A stretch of 46,974 bases of DNA from contig NZ_JAMXFA010000048.1 in assembly GCF_025370785.1 (NCBI RefSeq), positions 1 through 46,974 on the forward strand. The letters are read 5' to 3'. Made by a program: the position numbers and the translations under genes. This document shows, piece by piece, positions 15,558-23,601 of the stretch. The DNA is from Laspinema olomoucense D3b (GTDB lineage: Bacteria > Cyanobacteriota > Cyanobacteriia > Cyanobacteriales > Laspinemataceae). The notes under the pieces are model-generated. The model did not search any database, was not told the origin of the DNA, and worked only from the letters and a program-made list of their open reading frames with translations. Numbering within the stretch: position 1 is the first letter of the stretch; each line of letters starts with the position of its first letter.

Positions 15558-16982
15558 TTAGGGGGATAAGTCTCGCAAATAGTAAAAGCGATCGCTCTGC
15601 CACTCGCTTCCCTTAATTCGTCCTAAATATCCCGTGAGAGGAGAAGAAAGCTCGATTAAAATTTCGTGCATTTCTTTTAAGGGAATAAAATGGTGAGGAT
15701 GGGAACTCACATATAAAGCATGAAGTGCTTCTACCCCAGCGAGTTCTAAGCGGGCATTTTCTAAGTGTCGTTTAACCAGTTTGATAATGCGCGATCGCAA
15801 CTCAATCGATTCTTTGACTTTATCAATATAACTATTAACTTTATCATCAGCCCATCCATACGGGTCTTGCCGCAAACACTGTTTTAATTTCAGCAAGTCC
15901 ACGGACCCCTTATATTTAGCTTGCAAGTGAACTAGACTTTGCAAGGTTTCCGGATGGATGACATTCATTTGATTTTCAATTGCCACTTTCAGCGCATCCA
16001 CAGTTAAATCTCCAGCCGCGACGATCCACTTAATAGCTCGTTCGGATCGTTCCGTTCCGAGGTGATTTCCAGCCCGGGTTAGGAGTTGAACGGGATTGTC
16101 AGCGATCGCGGTTTTGGGGTTTTTAGCACTACACTGTCCTACCATAAGATAAGGCGTTTCGCAATAAAAATCGAATTCTTCCTCGGCAATCAGCGACTCA
16201 GGAAGCAGTTCGGGACCGCTAAACCCTAATTTCAGCAACCCTTGGCGCACTAGCTTAGCAAACCCCTCGGCATCTTGAGAATGAGCCACAGTGGCGATCG
16301 TCCTAATCCAGGTTAAATCCGGGTCCTCTGAGATGACGGGAACCGGATTTCCGAACCCGAGAAACTGTTGCAAATCATCATCGAGGTTTTGTGCCGTAGG
16401 TTGAGAACGAGCAAGGTTGGCGATCGCCCCTTGCAAGGCATCTAATTCCGGATGCAGCGGGATGAGGAACTGTTCCAGTTGTGAACGACGGTATGCAAAG
16501 GTGCGATCGCTCAATACCGGCACCGAATCAGTCACGGCAATAGGTACAGGTAACGCAATGGGAATGCCGAGGCGGTCCTGGGTTGGAAGAGCACAAGGTA
16601 AGGCGATCGCCTCTGGGAGTCGATAAACCCGCAAATGAGCCAGAAAAATAGCACCCTGGTCCTGGAGAATTTCCTCTAAGTCTTCTAAACTCCACAAGGT
16701 TAAGCGAGACAGAGTAGGCAAAAAATTTCTCTGCGTAATGGTTTGGCACCCTTCACACCGCGCGATCGCCGCCATCTTCACCGTTTCTGAGACTTCCGTG
16801 GGTTCCTCCCTGCTCGGTGAGCGCAGTTGTGGGCTAAAATCATTTCTGAAATAGAGGGCAAATTCTCGTCCCGCCTCCAGAAAAATTTCTGCCACCGCCG
16901 CAATCGTAGCCCCTTGGATGAGCGCCTTAACATCCGGTGTACTTAAGCCTAAAGCAGTTGAAACTAACACAGGTTGGTTCAT
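15558..16982 (-). CDS. Unrecognised 474-residue protein with a possible nuclease-like core
   Basis: I do not recognise the family. From ATG 16982 (GAGAG upstream) the product is about 474 residues; a GTG at 17030 would add 16. The N-terminus is hydrophobic-helical, and a lone CEGCQ pair (about residue 75) could be half a metal site. The segment EEEFDFYCETPYLMVGQCSAKNPK (about 285-308) resembles the D/E...[E/Q]-x-K strand of PD-(D/E)xK nucleases. The C-terminal 150 residues are helical and Lys/Glu-rich (KVKESIELRSRIIKLVKRHLENARLELAG). No signal peptide. It is the only gene on its transcript and has tRNA-Pro upstream on the same strand. The nuclease idea is weak inference. Confidence 0.75.
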   Translation of the reverse strand: MNQPVLVSTALGLSTPDVKALIQGATIAAVAEIFLEAGREFALYFRNDFSPQLRSPSREEPTEVSETVKMAAIARCEGCQTITQRNFLPTLSRLTLWSLEDLEEILQDQGAIFLAHLRVYRLPEAIALPCALPTQDRLGIPIALPVPIAVTDSVPVLSDRTFAYRRSQLEQFLIPLHPELDALQGAIANLARSQPTAQNLDDDLQQFLGFGNPVPVISEDPDLTWIRTIATVAHSQDAEGFAKLVRQGLLKLGFSGPELLPESLIAEEEFDFYCETPYLMVGQCSAKNPKTAIADNPVQLLTRAGNHLGTERSERAIKWIVAAGDLTVDALKVAIENQMNVIHPETLQSLVHLQAKYKGSVDLLKLKQCLRQDPYGWADDKVNSYIDKVKESIELRSRIIKLVKRHLENARLELAGVEALHALYVSSHPHHFIPLKEMHEILIELSSPLTGYLGRIKGSEWQSDRFYYLRDLSP

Positions 16983-17363
16983 GATGCCATCTCTCGGGGA
17001 CCTAGTAGAACAGGGTGATATTTTCCTCACTGGAGGATGATTAAACTGGAGAAATCATCTAAATCGCTTCAAGACTGATGCATCACTCTGTATTTCTAGT
17101 AGGCGAGGCAGTACATCAAAGGAACCCATCATATCCCGTGAAATCCCCAAATTTGCCTCAGTCTTGTCCGGTGTGATTATTTTCTCTCATCATCCTGAAG
17201 AAAGGAAGAGGCTGGATCAGAATTATTTTTACAAAAAGAATTTTAGAACAGCCATCGCCCTAAAAAAGAGTTGCCGACCCTCTTAAGCGATCGCCCACAA
17301 ACGGAAACGCCGTTAACCCTGTATGGGTTAACGCGCCCAGATAGAATTTCCCTAACCAAAAAT
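16983..17363. other. Intergenic region between the 474-residue gene and tRNA-Pro
   Basis: I see no gene. The side next to the tRNA contains the hairpin at 17311-17333. The stretch 17040-17260 is AT-rich and probably carries the promoter for the minus-strand gene; no clear -35/-10 pair could be fixed. Confidence 0.4.
17311..17333 (-). terminator. Hairpin downstream of tRNA-Pro
   Basis: CGTTAACCC (17311-17319) and GGGTTAACG (17325-17333) are perfect 9-bp arms around a 5-base loop, about 30 bases past the 3' end of the minus-strand tRNA. Only a short TTT follows on that strand, so termination is likely but not certain. Confidence 0.6.
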
Positions 17364-17436
17364 CGGGATGACTGGATTCGAACCAGCGGCCCCTTCGTCC
17401 CGAACGAAGTGCGCTACCAAGCTGCGCCACATCCCG
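17364..17436 (-). tRNA. tRNA-Pro (anticodon CGG)
   Basis: On the minus strand this 73-base sequence folds fully: acceptor CGGGATG/CATCCCG, D arm GCGC AGCTTGGTA GCGC, anticodon stem CTTCG/CGAAG with loop TTCGGGA (anticodon CGG at positions 34-36), and T arm GCTGG TTCGAAT CCAGT with one G-T pair. It decodes CCG proline codons. CCA is not encoded in the DNA. Confidence 0.97.
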
Positions 17437-17604
17437 TAATTTATCAGCATTTATCACTCTATGTCCTGCTTGCCAGAATTGTCAAGTAGTTCCTGGCAGA
17501 TTCTTCCCAAAAGCGTTGAGGAGGGCGATCGCACCAGCGAGCGAGTTGAACCCTAGACCAGTATCATAAGGATGATGTCTTTTAAAAAATTTTAGGGCGT
17601 AAGC

Positions 17605-18501
17605 GTGAGTGTAAAACCAGATTGGCTGCGGGTCAAAGCCCCGCAATGGGAGCGCGTCGGCAACGTTAAGGAAATATTGCGGGATTTAGCCCTCAATACC
17701 GTCTGTGAAGAGGCATCCTGTCCCAATATCGGAGAGTGCTTCCACAACGGCACCGCTACTTTCCTGATTATGGGGCCAGCCTGTACCCGTGCCTGTCCCT
17801 ACTGCGATATTGATTTTGAGAAAAAGCCCCAAGCCCTAGACCCCACAGAACCCAGTCGGTTAGCGGAAGCCGTGCGGCGAATGCGGCTGAATCATGTGGT
17901 AATTACCTCCGTGAATCGGGATGATTTGCCCGATGGGGGGGCAGACCAATTCCGGCGCTGTATTGAGGAAGTTCGGGCCGCTTCCCCCGGCACAACCATC
18001 GAAGTGTTAATCCCGGACCTCTGTGGGAATTGGCAAGCTTTAGAGGTGATTTTGCAAGCCGAACCGGAAGTGCTCAATCATAATACTGAAACCGTGCCGC
18101 GTCTGTATCGCCGGGTGCGTCCCCAAGGCAACTACGAGCGCAGTTTGGAATTATTGCGGCGATCGCGCCAACTAGCACCGGGGTTGTACACCAAATCGGG
18201 AATCATGCTCGGACTCGGGGAAACCGATGAAGAAATTCAGCAGGTGCTGCAAGATTTACGCGCCGTGGAGTGCGACATTTTAACCTTGGGACAATATCTG
18301 CAACCGACCCCGAAACATCTACCTGTGGTCAATTGGGTCACGCCTGAGCAATTTACCGCATGGCAGCAGCTTGGCGAGTCCTGGGGATTTTTACAAATTG
18401 TAGCCTCTCCCTTGACCCGCAGTTCCTATCATGCCGAGCAAGTCCGGGCATTGATGGAACGGTATCCTCGGATAAATAGCCGCAACCCTCAAATTGTGTA
18501 G
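17605..18501 (+). CDS. lipA: Lipoyl synthase (radical SAM)
   Basis: This 298-residue protein has the auxiliary-cluster cysteines C34, C39 and C45 ([12 protein letters not shown]) and the radical-SAM cysteines C60, C64 and C67 (CTRACPYC), and the C-terminal [12 protein letters not shown] ending typical of LipA. It inserts two sulfurs into octanoyl groups on lipoyl-dependent proteins such as the pyruvate dehydrogenase E2 and glycine cleavage H protein, using a sacrificial 4Fe-4S cluster. It starts at GTG 17605. GpsA follows 21 bases later on the same strand, so the two are likely cotranscribed. Length is normal for the family; cyanobacteria often carry two lipA copies and this may be one of them. 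Confidence 0.97.
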   Translation: MSVKPDWLRVKAPQWERVGNVKEILRDLALNTVCEEASCPNIGECFHNGTATFLIMGPACTRACPYCDIDFEKKPQALDPTEPSRLAEAVRRMRLNHVVITSVNRDDLPDGGADQFRRCIEEVRAASPGTTIEVLIPDLCGNWQALEVILQAEPEVLNHNTETVPRLYRRVRPQGNYERSLELLRRSRQLAPGLYTKSGIMLGLGETDEEIQQVLQDLRAVECDILTLGQYLQPTPKHLPVVNWVTPEQFTAWQQLGESWGFLQIVASPLTRSSYHAEQVRALMERYPRINSRNPQIV

Positions 18502-18522
18502 GGGAAGGATTGAGCAAAACTG

Positions 18523-19467
18523 ATGGATAATACGCCGACTTTCCCCGCCACCAAACCTCAGACCCTCGGAATTTTGGGGGCTGGGGTTTGGGGGCGGACT
18601 TTGGGACAGTTAGTGACCCAAAATGGTCATCGGGTGGAATATTGGTCTCGCAGTGGCGATCGCAGCTTAGAGGAGATTGTCACCGAGGCAAATATTCTCC
18701 TGTCTGCGGTATCCATGAAAGGAGTGGCCTCGGTTTTGTCCCAAGTCACAGCCCTTGGCCTTGCCCCAGATACCATTATTGTCACGGCCACCAAAGGATT
18801 AGACCCCCAGACGACGGCAACGGCGGCGCAACTCTGGCAACAGGCATTTCCTGCGCGCCCTGTGGTGGTTTTAGCTGGACCTAATCTCTCCAAGGAAATT
18901 CAACAGGGATTACCCGCAGCAACGGTGGTGGCGAGTAACGATGAGGGTGCCGCTAGTTTGGTCCAAGCGGTGTTTTCTTCTAGCAACTTTCGGGTTTATA
19001 CCAATCCGGACCCCTTGGGAGTAGAATTGGGGGGGACCCTCAAAAATGTCATGGCGATCGCCTCGGGAGTCTGCGATGGTCTCCAATTGGGAACAAATGC
19101 TAAAGCGGCTTTACTCACCCGAGGACTGACTGAAATTATTCGCATTGGTACCCATTGGGGAGCACAAATGGAAACCTTTTACGGATTGTCAGGACTTGGT
19201 GATTTACTGGCGACCTGTAATAGCCCCCTCAGCCGCAATTATCAAGTGGGTTATCAACTGGCACAAGGCAAGACCCTGGCTGAGATTCTCCCCGATTTAG
19301 AAGGAACTGCCGAAGGGGTTAATACCACCCAGGTGTTAATTCAAAGGGCTAAAACTTTGCAGATTTCCGTTCCCATTTCTTATCAGGTGCATCAGTTACT
19401 CGAAGGCAAAATTACCCCCAAAGATGCGGTTGAGGCCCTGATGCTGCGGGATATCAAGCCCGAGTAA
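18523..19467 (+). CDS. gpsA: NAD(P)H-dependent glycerol-3-phosphate dehydrogenase
   Basis: The 314-residue product has the N-terminal Rossmann motif LGILGAGVWGRTLGQL (about 16-30), the conserved ATKGLDP segment, the active-site Lys in GGTLKNVMAIASGVCDGLQLGTNAKAALLTRGL (about 170-205), and LSGLGDLLATC. It reduces dihydroxyacetone phosphate to sn-glycerol-3-phosphate for glycerolipid synthesis. It is slightly shorter than the usual 320-340 residues, with no missing motif. Downstream lies a 440-bp region before sigC. Confidence 0.96.
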   Translation: MDNTPTFPATKPQTLGILGAGVWGRTLGQLVTQNGHRVEYWSRSGDRSLEEIVTEANILLSAVSMKGVASVLSQVTALGLAPDTIIVTATKGLDPQTTATAAQLWQQAFPARPVVVLAGPNLSKEIQQGLPAATVVASNDEGAASLVQAVFSSSNFRVYTNPDPLGVELGGTLKNVMAIASGVCDGLQLGTNAKAALLTRGLTEIIRIGTHWGAQMETFYGLSGLGDLLATCNSPLSRNYQVGYQLAQGKTLAEILPDLEGTAEGVNTTQVLIQRAKTLQISVPISYQVHQLLEGKITPKDAVEALMLRDIKPE

Positions 19468-19588
19468 TGTCCCAATCTACTAGCAACTGGAAACTAAAAG
19501 GGTTCTTTTGTGATCTCAATTCTAGCCCCCCGTGATCCGGAACGGTGGCGGTCGGTGATGAAAATTAACGAAGGGGCTGATAGAAGTC

Positions 19589-19618
19589 ACCTCAAGTTGA
19601 GGTAATACTTTCTATACT
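19589..19618 (+). promoter_or_regulatory. Palindromic operator-like site abutting a -10-like box
   Basis: ACCTCAAGTTGAGGT (19589-19603) is a perfect inverted repeat with a one-base centre. It is followed after 9 bases by TATACT (19613-19618). A regulator bound here would cover the -35 region, so this looks like a regulated promoter about 290 bases upstream of the sigC start. No consensus -35 is present. Confidence 0.45.
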
Positions 19619-19687
19619 TGCGTGTAGGGTTCAGGAAAGGGAATTTATCTGTTTCTGTAAAGAACCCTCCTGTTTGATGTAAAATAT

Positions 19688-19719
19688 GGCGAATTCACCG
19701 AACGGCGAATTCACTGAAC
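19688..19719. repeat. Tandem 16-bp repeat upstream of sigC
   Basis: GGCGAATTCACCGAAC (19688-19703) is followed directly by GGCGAATTCACTGAAC (19704-19719), 15 of 16 identical. Tandem copies 16 bp apart could be regulator-binding sites or the result of a small duplication. Confidence 0.7.
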
Positions 19720-19907
19720 AGGGGCAGCCCGGTTCAGGTAATTAAACCGCCAAATCCCTTAAGTAACTCACCTTATAACTGATAGTAACGTTATGTAACG
19801 GGACGCTCAGATGTGACAGGAAGTCTCATATCGAGGGAATATTGATAACAAAGCAGTCAAGAACCGCGAACCACCGATCATCACCTGGAGACGCTGAGAA
19901 GATCACC

Positions 19908-21164
19908 ATGCCAGGAATTTCTCTTTACCCTAATACAGAAGACGACAATCCATTATTGCCCTCCGACTTCGAGCTTGATGCTCCTGGGGACAATGACTTA
20001 GACCTGAGTTCCGATCCGCTTGCAGTGGAGCTGGAAATGGAGGAACCGGACACCGTTGAAATCTCTCAAGCCCCCACTCGTCGCACCACCGACCTGGTTC
20101 GGTTGTACCTCCAGGAAATTGGGCGCGTGCGGTTGCTGGGGCGAGAAGAAGAGGTTGTGGAAGCCCAGAAAGTGCAGCGGTATATGCAGATCAAAGAGAT
20201 GCGTGATGCTGCCGCTACTGAGGATAATCCAGAACTGCAACGCTATGTTCGCCTCGTGGACACCCGCGATCGCCTCGCCTCTCTCTTAGGGCATCGACCG
20301 TCCTTAGAGCGGTGGGCCGCTGAAGCGGGAGAGCAAGTCAGCGACCTCAAGCCGATTTTAGCTGTAGGGAAACGTCAATGGGCCGCCCTTGCCTCTATGA
20401 CCGTTGAGGAACTAGAACGCACCCAAGCTGAAGGAATCGGCGCGAAGGAACACATGATTGAGGCCAACCTCCGTCTCGTGGTTTCCGTTGCCAAGAAGTA
20501 TCAAAACCGAGGGTTAGAGCTCTTGGATTTAGTCCAAGAAGGAACCCTGGGTTTAGAAAGGGCCGTGGATAAGTTCGATCCGACCAAGGGGTATCGGTTT
20601 AGCACCTATGCTTACTGGTGGATTCGTCAGGGCATTACCCGGGCGATCGCCACCCAAAGTCGCACTATTCGCTTGCCGGTTCACATTACCGAAAAGCTCA
20701 ATAAAATTAAAAAAGCCCAGCGCAAGCTTTCCCAAGAAAAAGGCCGAACTGCCAGCATCGAAGATGTTGCTCAGGAATTAGAAATGACTCCGGCACAAGT
20801 CCGGGAAGTGTTATTGCGAGTTCCTCGGTCTGTGTCTTTGGAAACCAAGGTGGGCAAGGAAAAAGATACGGAACTGGGAGATTTACTCGAAACCGATGAT
20901 ATCTCTCCTGAAGAAAAGTTGATGCAAGAAGCCTTGCATCGCGAGTTGCATCACCTCCTGGCAGATTTAACCAGTCGAGAACGGGATGTGATTGGAATGC
21001 GGTTTGGATTGACGGATGGACATCCCTACTCCTTAGCAGAAATTGGTCGTGCTCTGGACCTGTCTCGGGAACGAGTCCGTCAAATTGAGTCCAAGGCCCT
21101 GCAAAAGTTGCGGCAGCCCAAGCGACGCAACCGCGTCCGAGACTATCTGGAATTGTTGAGTTAG
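19908..21164 (+). CDS. sigC: Group 2 sigma-70 factor, SigC-like
   Basis: From ATG 19908 the product is 418 residues; the in-frame ATG at 19842 would add 22 polar residues, and AGAAG lies 7 bases upstream of 19908. An acidic N-terminus (about 1-55) is followed by region 1.2 (TTDLVRLYLQEIGRVRLLGREEEV), region 2 (LRLVVSVAKKYQNRGLELLDLVQEG and RFSTYAYWWIRQGITRAI), region 3, and region 4 with its helix-turn-helix (SLAEIGRALDLSRERVRQIE). RVRLLGREEEV and the GHRPSLERW insertion match my memory of SigC rather than SigB, SigD or SigE. In Synechocystis SigC acts in heat and nitrogen/stationary responses, and it is non-essential. It is preceded by a 440-bp region with palindromes and followed by a terminator at 21319-21350. 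Confidence 0.9.
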   Translation: MPGISLYPNTEDDNPLLPSDFELDAPGDNDLDLSSDPLAVELEMEEPDTVEISQAPTRRTTDLVRLYLQEIGRVRLLGREEEVVEAQKVQRYMQIKEMRDAAATEDNPELQRYVRLVDTRDRLASLLGHRPSLERWAAEAGEQVSDLKPILAVGKRQWAALASMTVEELERTQAEGIGAKEHMIEANLRLVVSVAKKYQNRGLELLDLVQEGTLGLERAVDKFDPTKGYRFSTYAYWWIRQGITRAIATQSRTIRLPVHITEKLNKIKKAQRKLSQEKGRTASIEDVAQELEMTPAQVREVLLRVPRSVSLETKVGKEKDTELGDLLETDDISPEEKLMQEALHRELHHLLADLTSRERDVIGMRFGLTDGHPYSLAEIGRALDLSRERVRQIESKALQKLRQPKRRNRVRDYLELLS

Positions 21165-21318
21165 GGGGAAACGCTCATCGCTTCAGGGGAGTTCTTTGAC
21201 TCCAATCAGGCAATGGTGCGATCGCCTCATCAGTCAGGGTGGTTGGTGGATACTCAAACAACTTTTTATCCCCCGCGACTGCTATCACAAGGGGGACTAT
21301 CTACTGGATAATATTGCG

Positions 21319-21350
21319 ATCGCCTTTCACAAGTCGGGAAGGCGATTTTT
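21319..21350 (+). terminator. Intrinsic terminator downstream of sigC
   Basis: ATCGCCTT (21319-21326) pairs with AAGGCGAT (21339-21346) around a 12-base loop, followed by a T tract. It lies 155 bases past the sigC stop codon. Part of the left arm is a HIP1 site, so the pairing could be partly fortuitous. Confidence 0.55.
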
Positions 21351-21648
21351 GCGCCGGGGAGGGCCCTTTCAGAAGGGGGGAGTTTTGGCCTTTTAAAAAT
21401 TGTTACAAAACTTAAAACTCTAGCCGCTAAAAATTCATGGACTCCCCTCAGAGTGAGGATTTTGTACCCGGTGTAACCACAACCAACCCGGGTCATTAAC
21501 ACCGGCTCCTCATTCACCCGGTCCAGTTTAACAATTCCATAATGCTTACCCCTTATGGCTTTGAGCAATTAGAGAGCCGGAGATTGAGTAGGTGCTAATA
21601 ATTGTCAATAAGCCAGCTTTGTTGCAAATTCTCAAATTATTGTGTATC

Positions 21649-21677
21649 CTTCTCAATAAAGAGGGTTTCTTGAGAAG
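21649..21677 (+). promoter_or_regulatory. Inverted repeat in the fur-like gene leader
   Basis: CTTCTCAA (21649-21656) and TTGAGAAG (21670-21677) are perfect 8-bp arms 13 bases apart, ending 14 bases before the ATG at 21692 and overlapping the likely ribosome-binding purine stretch. It could be an operator for autoregulation or an RNA hairpin limiting translation. It does not match the classic GATAATGAT Fur box. Confidence 0.45.
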
Positions 21678-21691
21678 AGAAGAAGATTGCT

Positions 21692-22147
21692 ATGTCTTTC
21701 TACACAGCGTCCTCGCTTAAAGCTGAATTAAACGAACGGGGTTGGCGCTTAACCCCGCAACGAGAAACGATTTTACAAGTGTTTCAAAACCTTCCGAAAG
21801 GTGAGCATCTGAGTGCTGAAGACCTCTACGAACTTTTGCAAGAGGAAGGAGAAGGAATCAGTTTATCTACCATCTATCGCACCGTAAAATTAATGGCGAG
21901 GATGGGAATTTTACGCGAATTAGAGTTAGCAGAAGGACACAAACATTACGAAATTAATCAACCCTATCCTCACCATCATCACCATCTGATTTGTGTCAGA
22001 TGTAACAAAACCATTGAATTTAAAAGCGATTCCATCTTAAAAGTAGGGATTAAAACCACCACTAAAGAAGGATACCACCTGCTCGATTGTCAACTGACCA
22101 TCCATGCGGTTTGTCCCACCTGTCAGCGCGCCTTAGTGCCAATTTAG
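21692..22147 (+). CDS. fur: Fur-family metalloregulator, FurA-like
   Basis: This 151-residue protein has an N-terminal winged helix (LTPQRETILQVF...SLSTIYRTVKLMARMGILREL, about 20-78) and a metal-binding/dimerisation half. Metal ligands include the HKHYE (about 83-87), a run of His in PYPHHHHHL (92-99), and cysteines C101, C104, C133, C141 and C144 in two CxxC motifs plus a single Cys. This five-Cys pattern resembles FurA of Anabaena (iron regulator, heme- and redox-sensitive), although the second CxxC is three residues further on than in the positions I remember. Zur (FurB) is the main alternative; PerR is unlikely. A good AGAAG purine tract precedes the ATG. It is likely autoregulated, given the leader palindrome at 21649-21677. 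Confidence 0.85.
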   Translation: MSFYTASSLKAELNERGWRLTPQRETILQVFQNLPKGEHLSAEDLYELLQEEGEGISLSTIYRTVKLMARMGILRELELAEGHKHYEINQPYPHHHHHLICVRCNKTIEFKSDSILKVGIKTTTKEGYHLLDCQLTIHAVCPTCQRALVPI

Positions 22148-22184
22148 GGGCAGAACTTAACCCTTCTACCCCCAACAGTGCTAA

Positions 22185-23294
22185 CTAGAAATAACCCACG
22201 CGAGTATCGATCAGTCCCCGTTGTTTTAAAATTTTGGCGCGGTTTTCAGCAACCTCCCGGCGCAGATTGGAACCAGCATGAATGTAAGTCCCCAATCGGT
22301 TCTCGGCCTCAAACGCATCGGGAAAAATTTCCCGAACGGCGCTGAGGGTAAAATTACTGCGTTTAGGAACGACAACTATATAAAACTTGCGATCCAAAGC
22401 TTGGTTAGTCTCAGCACTCGCCACCCCAGAGGGAACTAATCCAAAACTCATTTGAAACTCTTTGAGGGCTTGTTCCGTGCGGGGGCCAAAAGTGCCATCG
22501 GCGACACCGATCGCATATCCTGCTGCAATTAACCGTTCTTGAAGAGATTTAACAGCAATGCTGCGATCGCCCAGTTTCAAATTTACCGTCGCGTTTCCCG
22601 TGGCGATCGGGGTTACAGGTTGCCAGGATGGAGCCGCCGGAATCCGTGCTAATTGTTGGTCTAAAACCCCACGAGTAGTCGGTCCCACCTGTCCCGTCCG
22701 CTGGAGATTAAATGCCTGTTGGAAGCGCAAAACCGCCTGTTCTGTCTCCAAATCAAACTGACCTGTAGCGGCACGATTCAAATACCCTAACTGTCTTAAC
22801 TGGTCCTGGAGGGCGCTCACCTGTAGACCCGAGTTTCCCAAACCCAGCACTTGATTGGTCGTTCCCACTTGGGTCACTGGACCAAAACTGGCAGCCGGTC
22901 GTAATAATCGCTCGATCGCCGTTAACGTCTCTGGATCCACTCTCCCCGTCACCGGCAGGCCATTATCACGCTGAAAACGCCTCACCGCGTCCTCGGTGAT
23001 CTCACCATAAAAGCGAGTTGGCTCCGTATTAAAATAGCCCAACTGCTGTAAGCGCACTTGAATCGATCGCACCGCTTCACTCTCATCCCCTCGTTGGTAG
23101 GCCAAAACCTGGGTCGCCATGCTCAGCAGTGCGACAGTAATGGCCACAGAGAACCAGCCAATCAACCCAGCACTAGAGAAATTTTTTCCTTTAAAGCCTG
23201 CAAAAAATTTTCTGACCCCTGGGGCCAGCGGTTCTAAGGGGGCGAGAGGGGCATCATAGACAAGGAATAATTGAAGATAGGCAAAAGTTTCCAT
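22185..23294 (-). CDS. Membrane-anchored protein with three peptidoglycan-binding domains
   Basis: The 369-residue product has a cytoplasmic N-terminus, a transmembrane helix (about 44-66, LIGWFSVAITVALLSMATQVLA) that may be a late signal anchor, and three PG_binding_1 repeats at about 73-132, 147-213 and 230-295. Each carries the L-Q-x-L-G-Y/A...G...D/T-x-x-A-V/L-x-x-F-Q pattern. A C-terminal SPOR-like segment (FYIVVVPKRSNFTLSAVREIFPDAF, about 305-330) ends the protein. It probably tethers the membrane to the cell wall or senses its state; no catalytic domain is visible. The next gene on the same strand, 23602, is 307 bases upstream. Confidence 0.85.
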   Translation of the reverse strand: METFAYLQLFLVYDAPLAPLEPLAPGVRKFFAGFKGKNFSSAGLIGWFSVAITVALLSMATQVLAYQRGDESEAVRSIQVRLQQLGYFNTEPTRFYGEITEDAVRRFQRDNGLPVTGRVDPETLTAIERLLRPAASFGPVTQVGTTNQVLGLGNSGLQVSALQDQLRQLGYLNRAATGQFDLETEQAVLRFQQAFNLQRTGQVGPTTRGVLDQQLARIPAAPSWQPVTPIATGNATVNLKLGDRSIAVKSLQERLIAAGYAIGVADGTFGPRTEQALKEFQMSFGLVPSGVASAETNQALDRKFYIVVVPKRSNFTLSAVREIFPDAFEAENRLGTYIHAGSNLRREVAENRAKILKQRGLIDTRVGYF

Positions 23295-23601
23295 AGTGGT
23301 GTCGTTAAGGTGGAGTCAAAATACATCTGCCACCTTTATAGCAGCTTTTATCGACACCGCGAACTTTCCATACCCCGGTACAACCTGATTCAAGCGGTTG
23401 CTGCCAGAAGATTTCCCCCCTTCCCACGAAAGATAGCACTCAGGAGCGATCGCCACGTTCCCCTTCTTGCTTATCCATGAATATTCCCTCTATAAGATAG
23501 GTTAAATAGCAGCAATTATAACCCTGAAATTTGCCCTGAAATTTGCCCTGAAATTTGACACCCTAAGCTCATGGTTAAGGGATAATAACCCCGGAGATTG
23601 C
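23295..23601. other. Intergenic region with a 12-bp triplicate repeat
   Basis: No gene is seen between the peptidoglycan-binding protein and the receiver-kinase. The notable feature is the tandem repeat at 23522-23557. Confidence 0.5.
23522..23557. repeat. Three perfect tandem copies of a 12-bp unit
   Basis: The unit CCCTGAAATTTG is repeated exactly three times (23522-23533, 23534-23545 and 23546-23557). It lies 45 bases past the stop codon of the receiver-kinase gene on the minus strand. A variable-number repeat is likely. Confidence 0.8.

Larger units (their letters stand above)
19468..19907. other. Long leader and promoter region upstream of sigC
   Basis: This gene-free region of about 440 bp contains several unusual elements: a 15-bp palindrome at 19589-19603 beside a TATACT box, a tandem 16-bp repeat at 19688-19719, and a TAACGTTA palindrome around 19785. 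Together they suggest a regulated promoter and a long 5' leader for the sigma factor gene. Confidence 0.55.
21165..21691. other. Intergenic region between sigC and the fur-like gene
   Basis: No gene is supported; short open frames have no family resemblance. It contains the terminator at 21319-21350, and in its last 50 bases the inverted repeat at 21649-21677 ahead of the regulator start codon. Confidence 0.45.
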
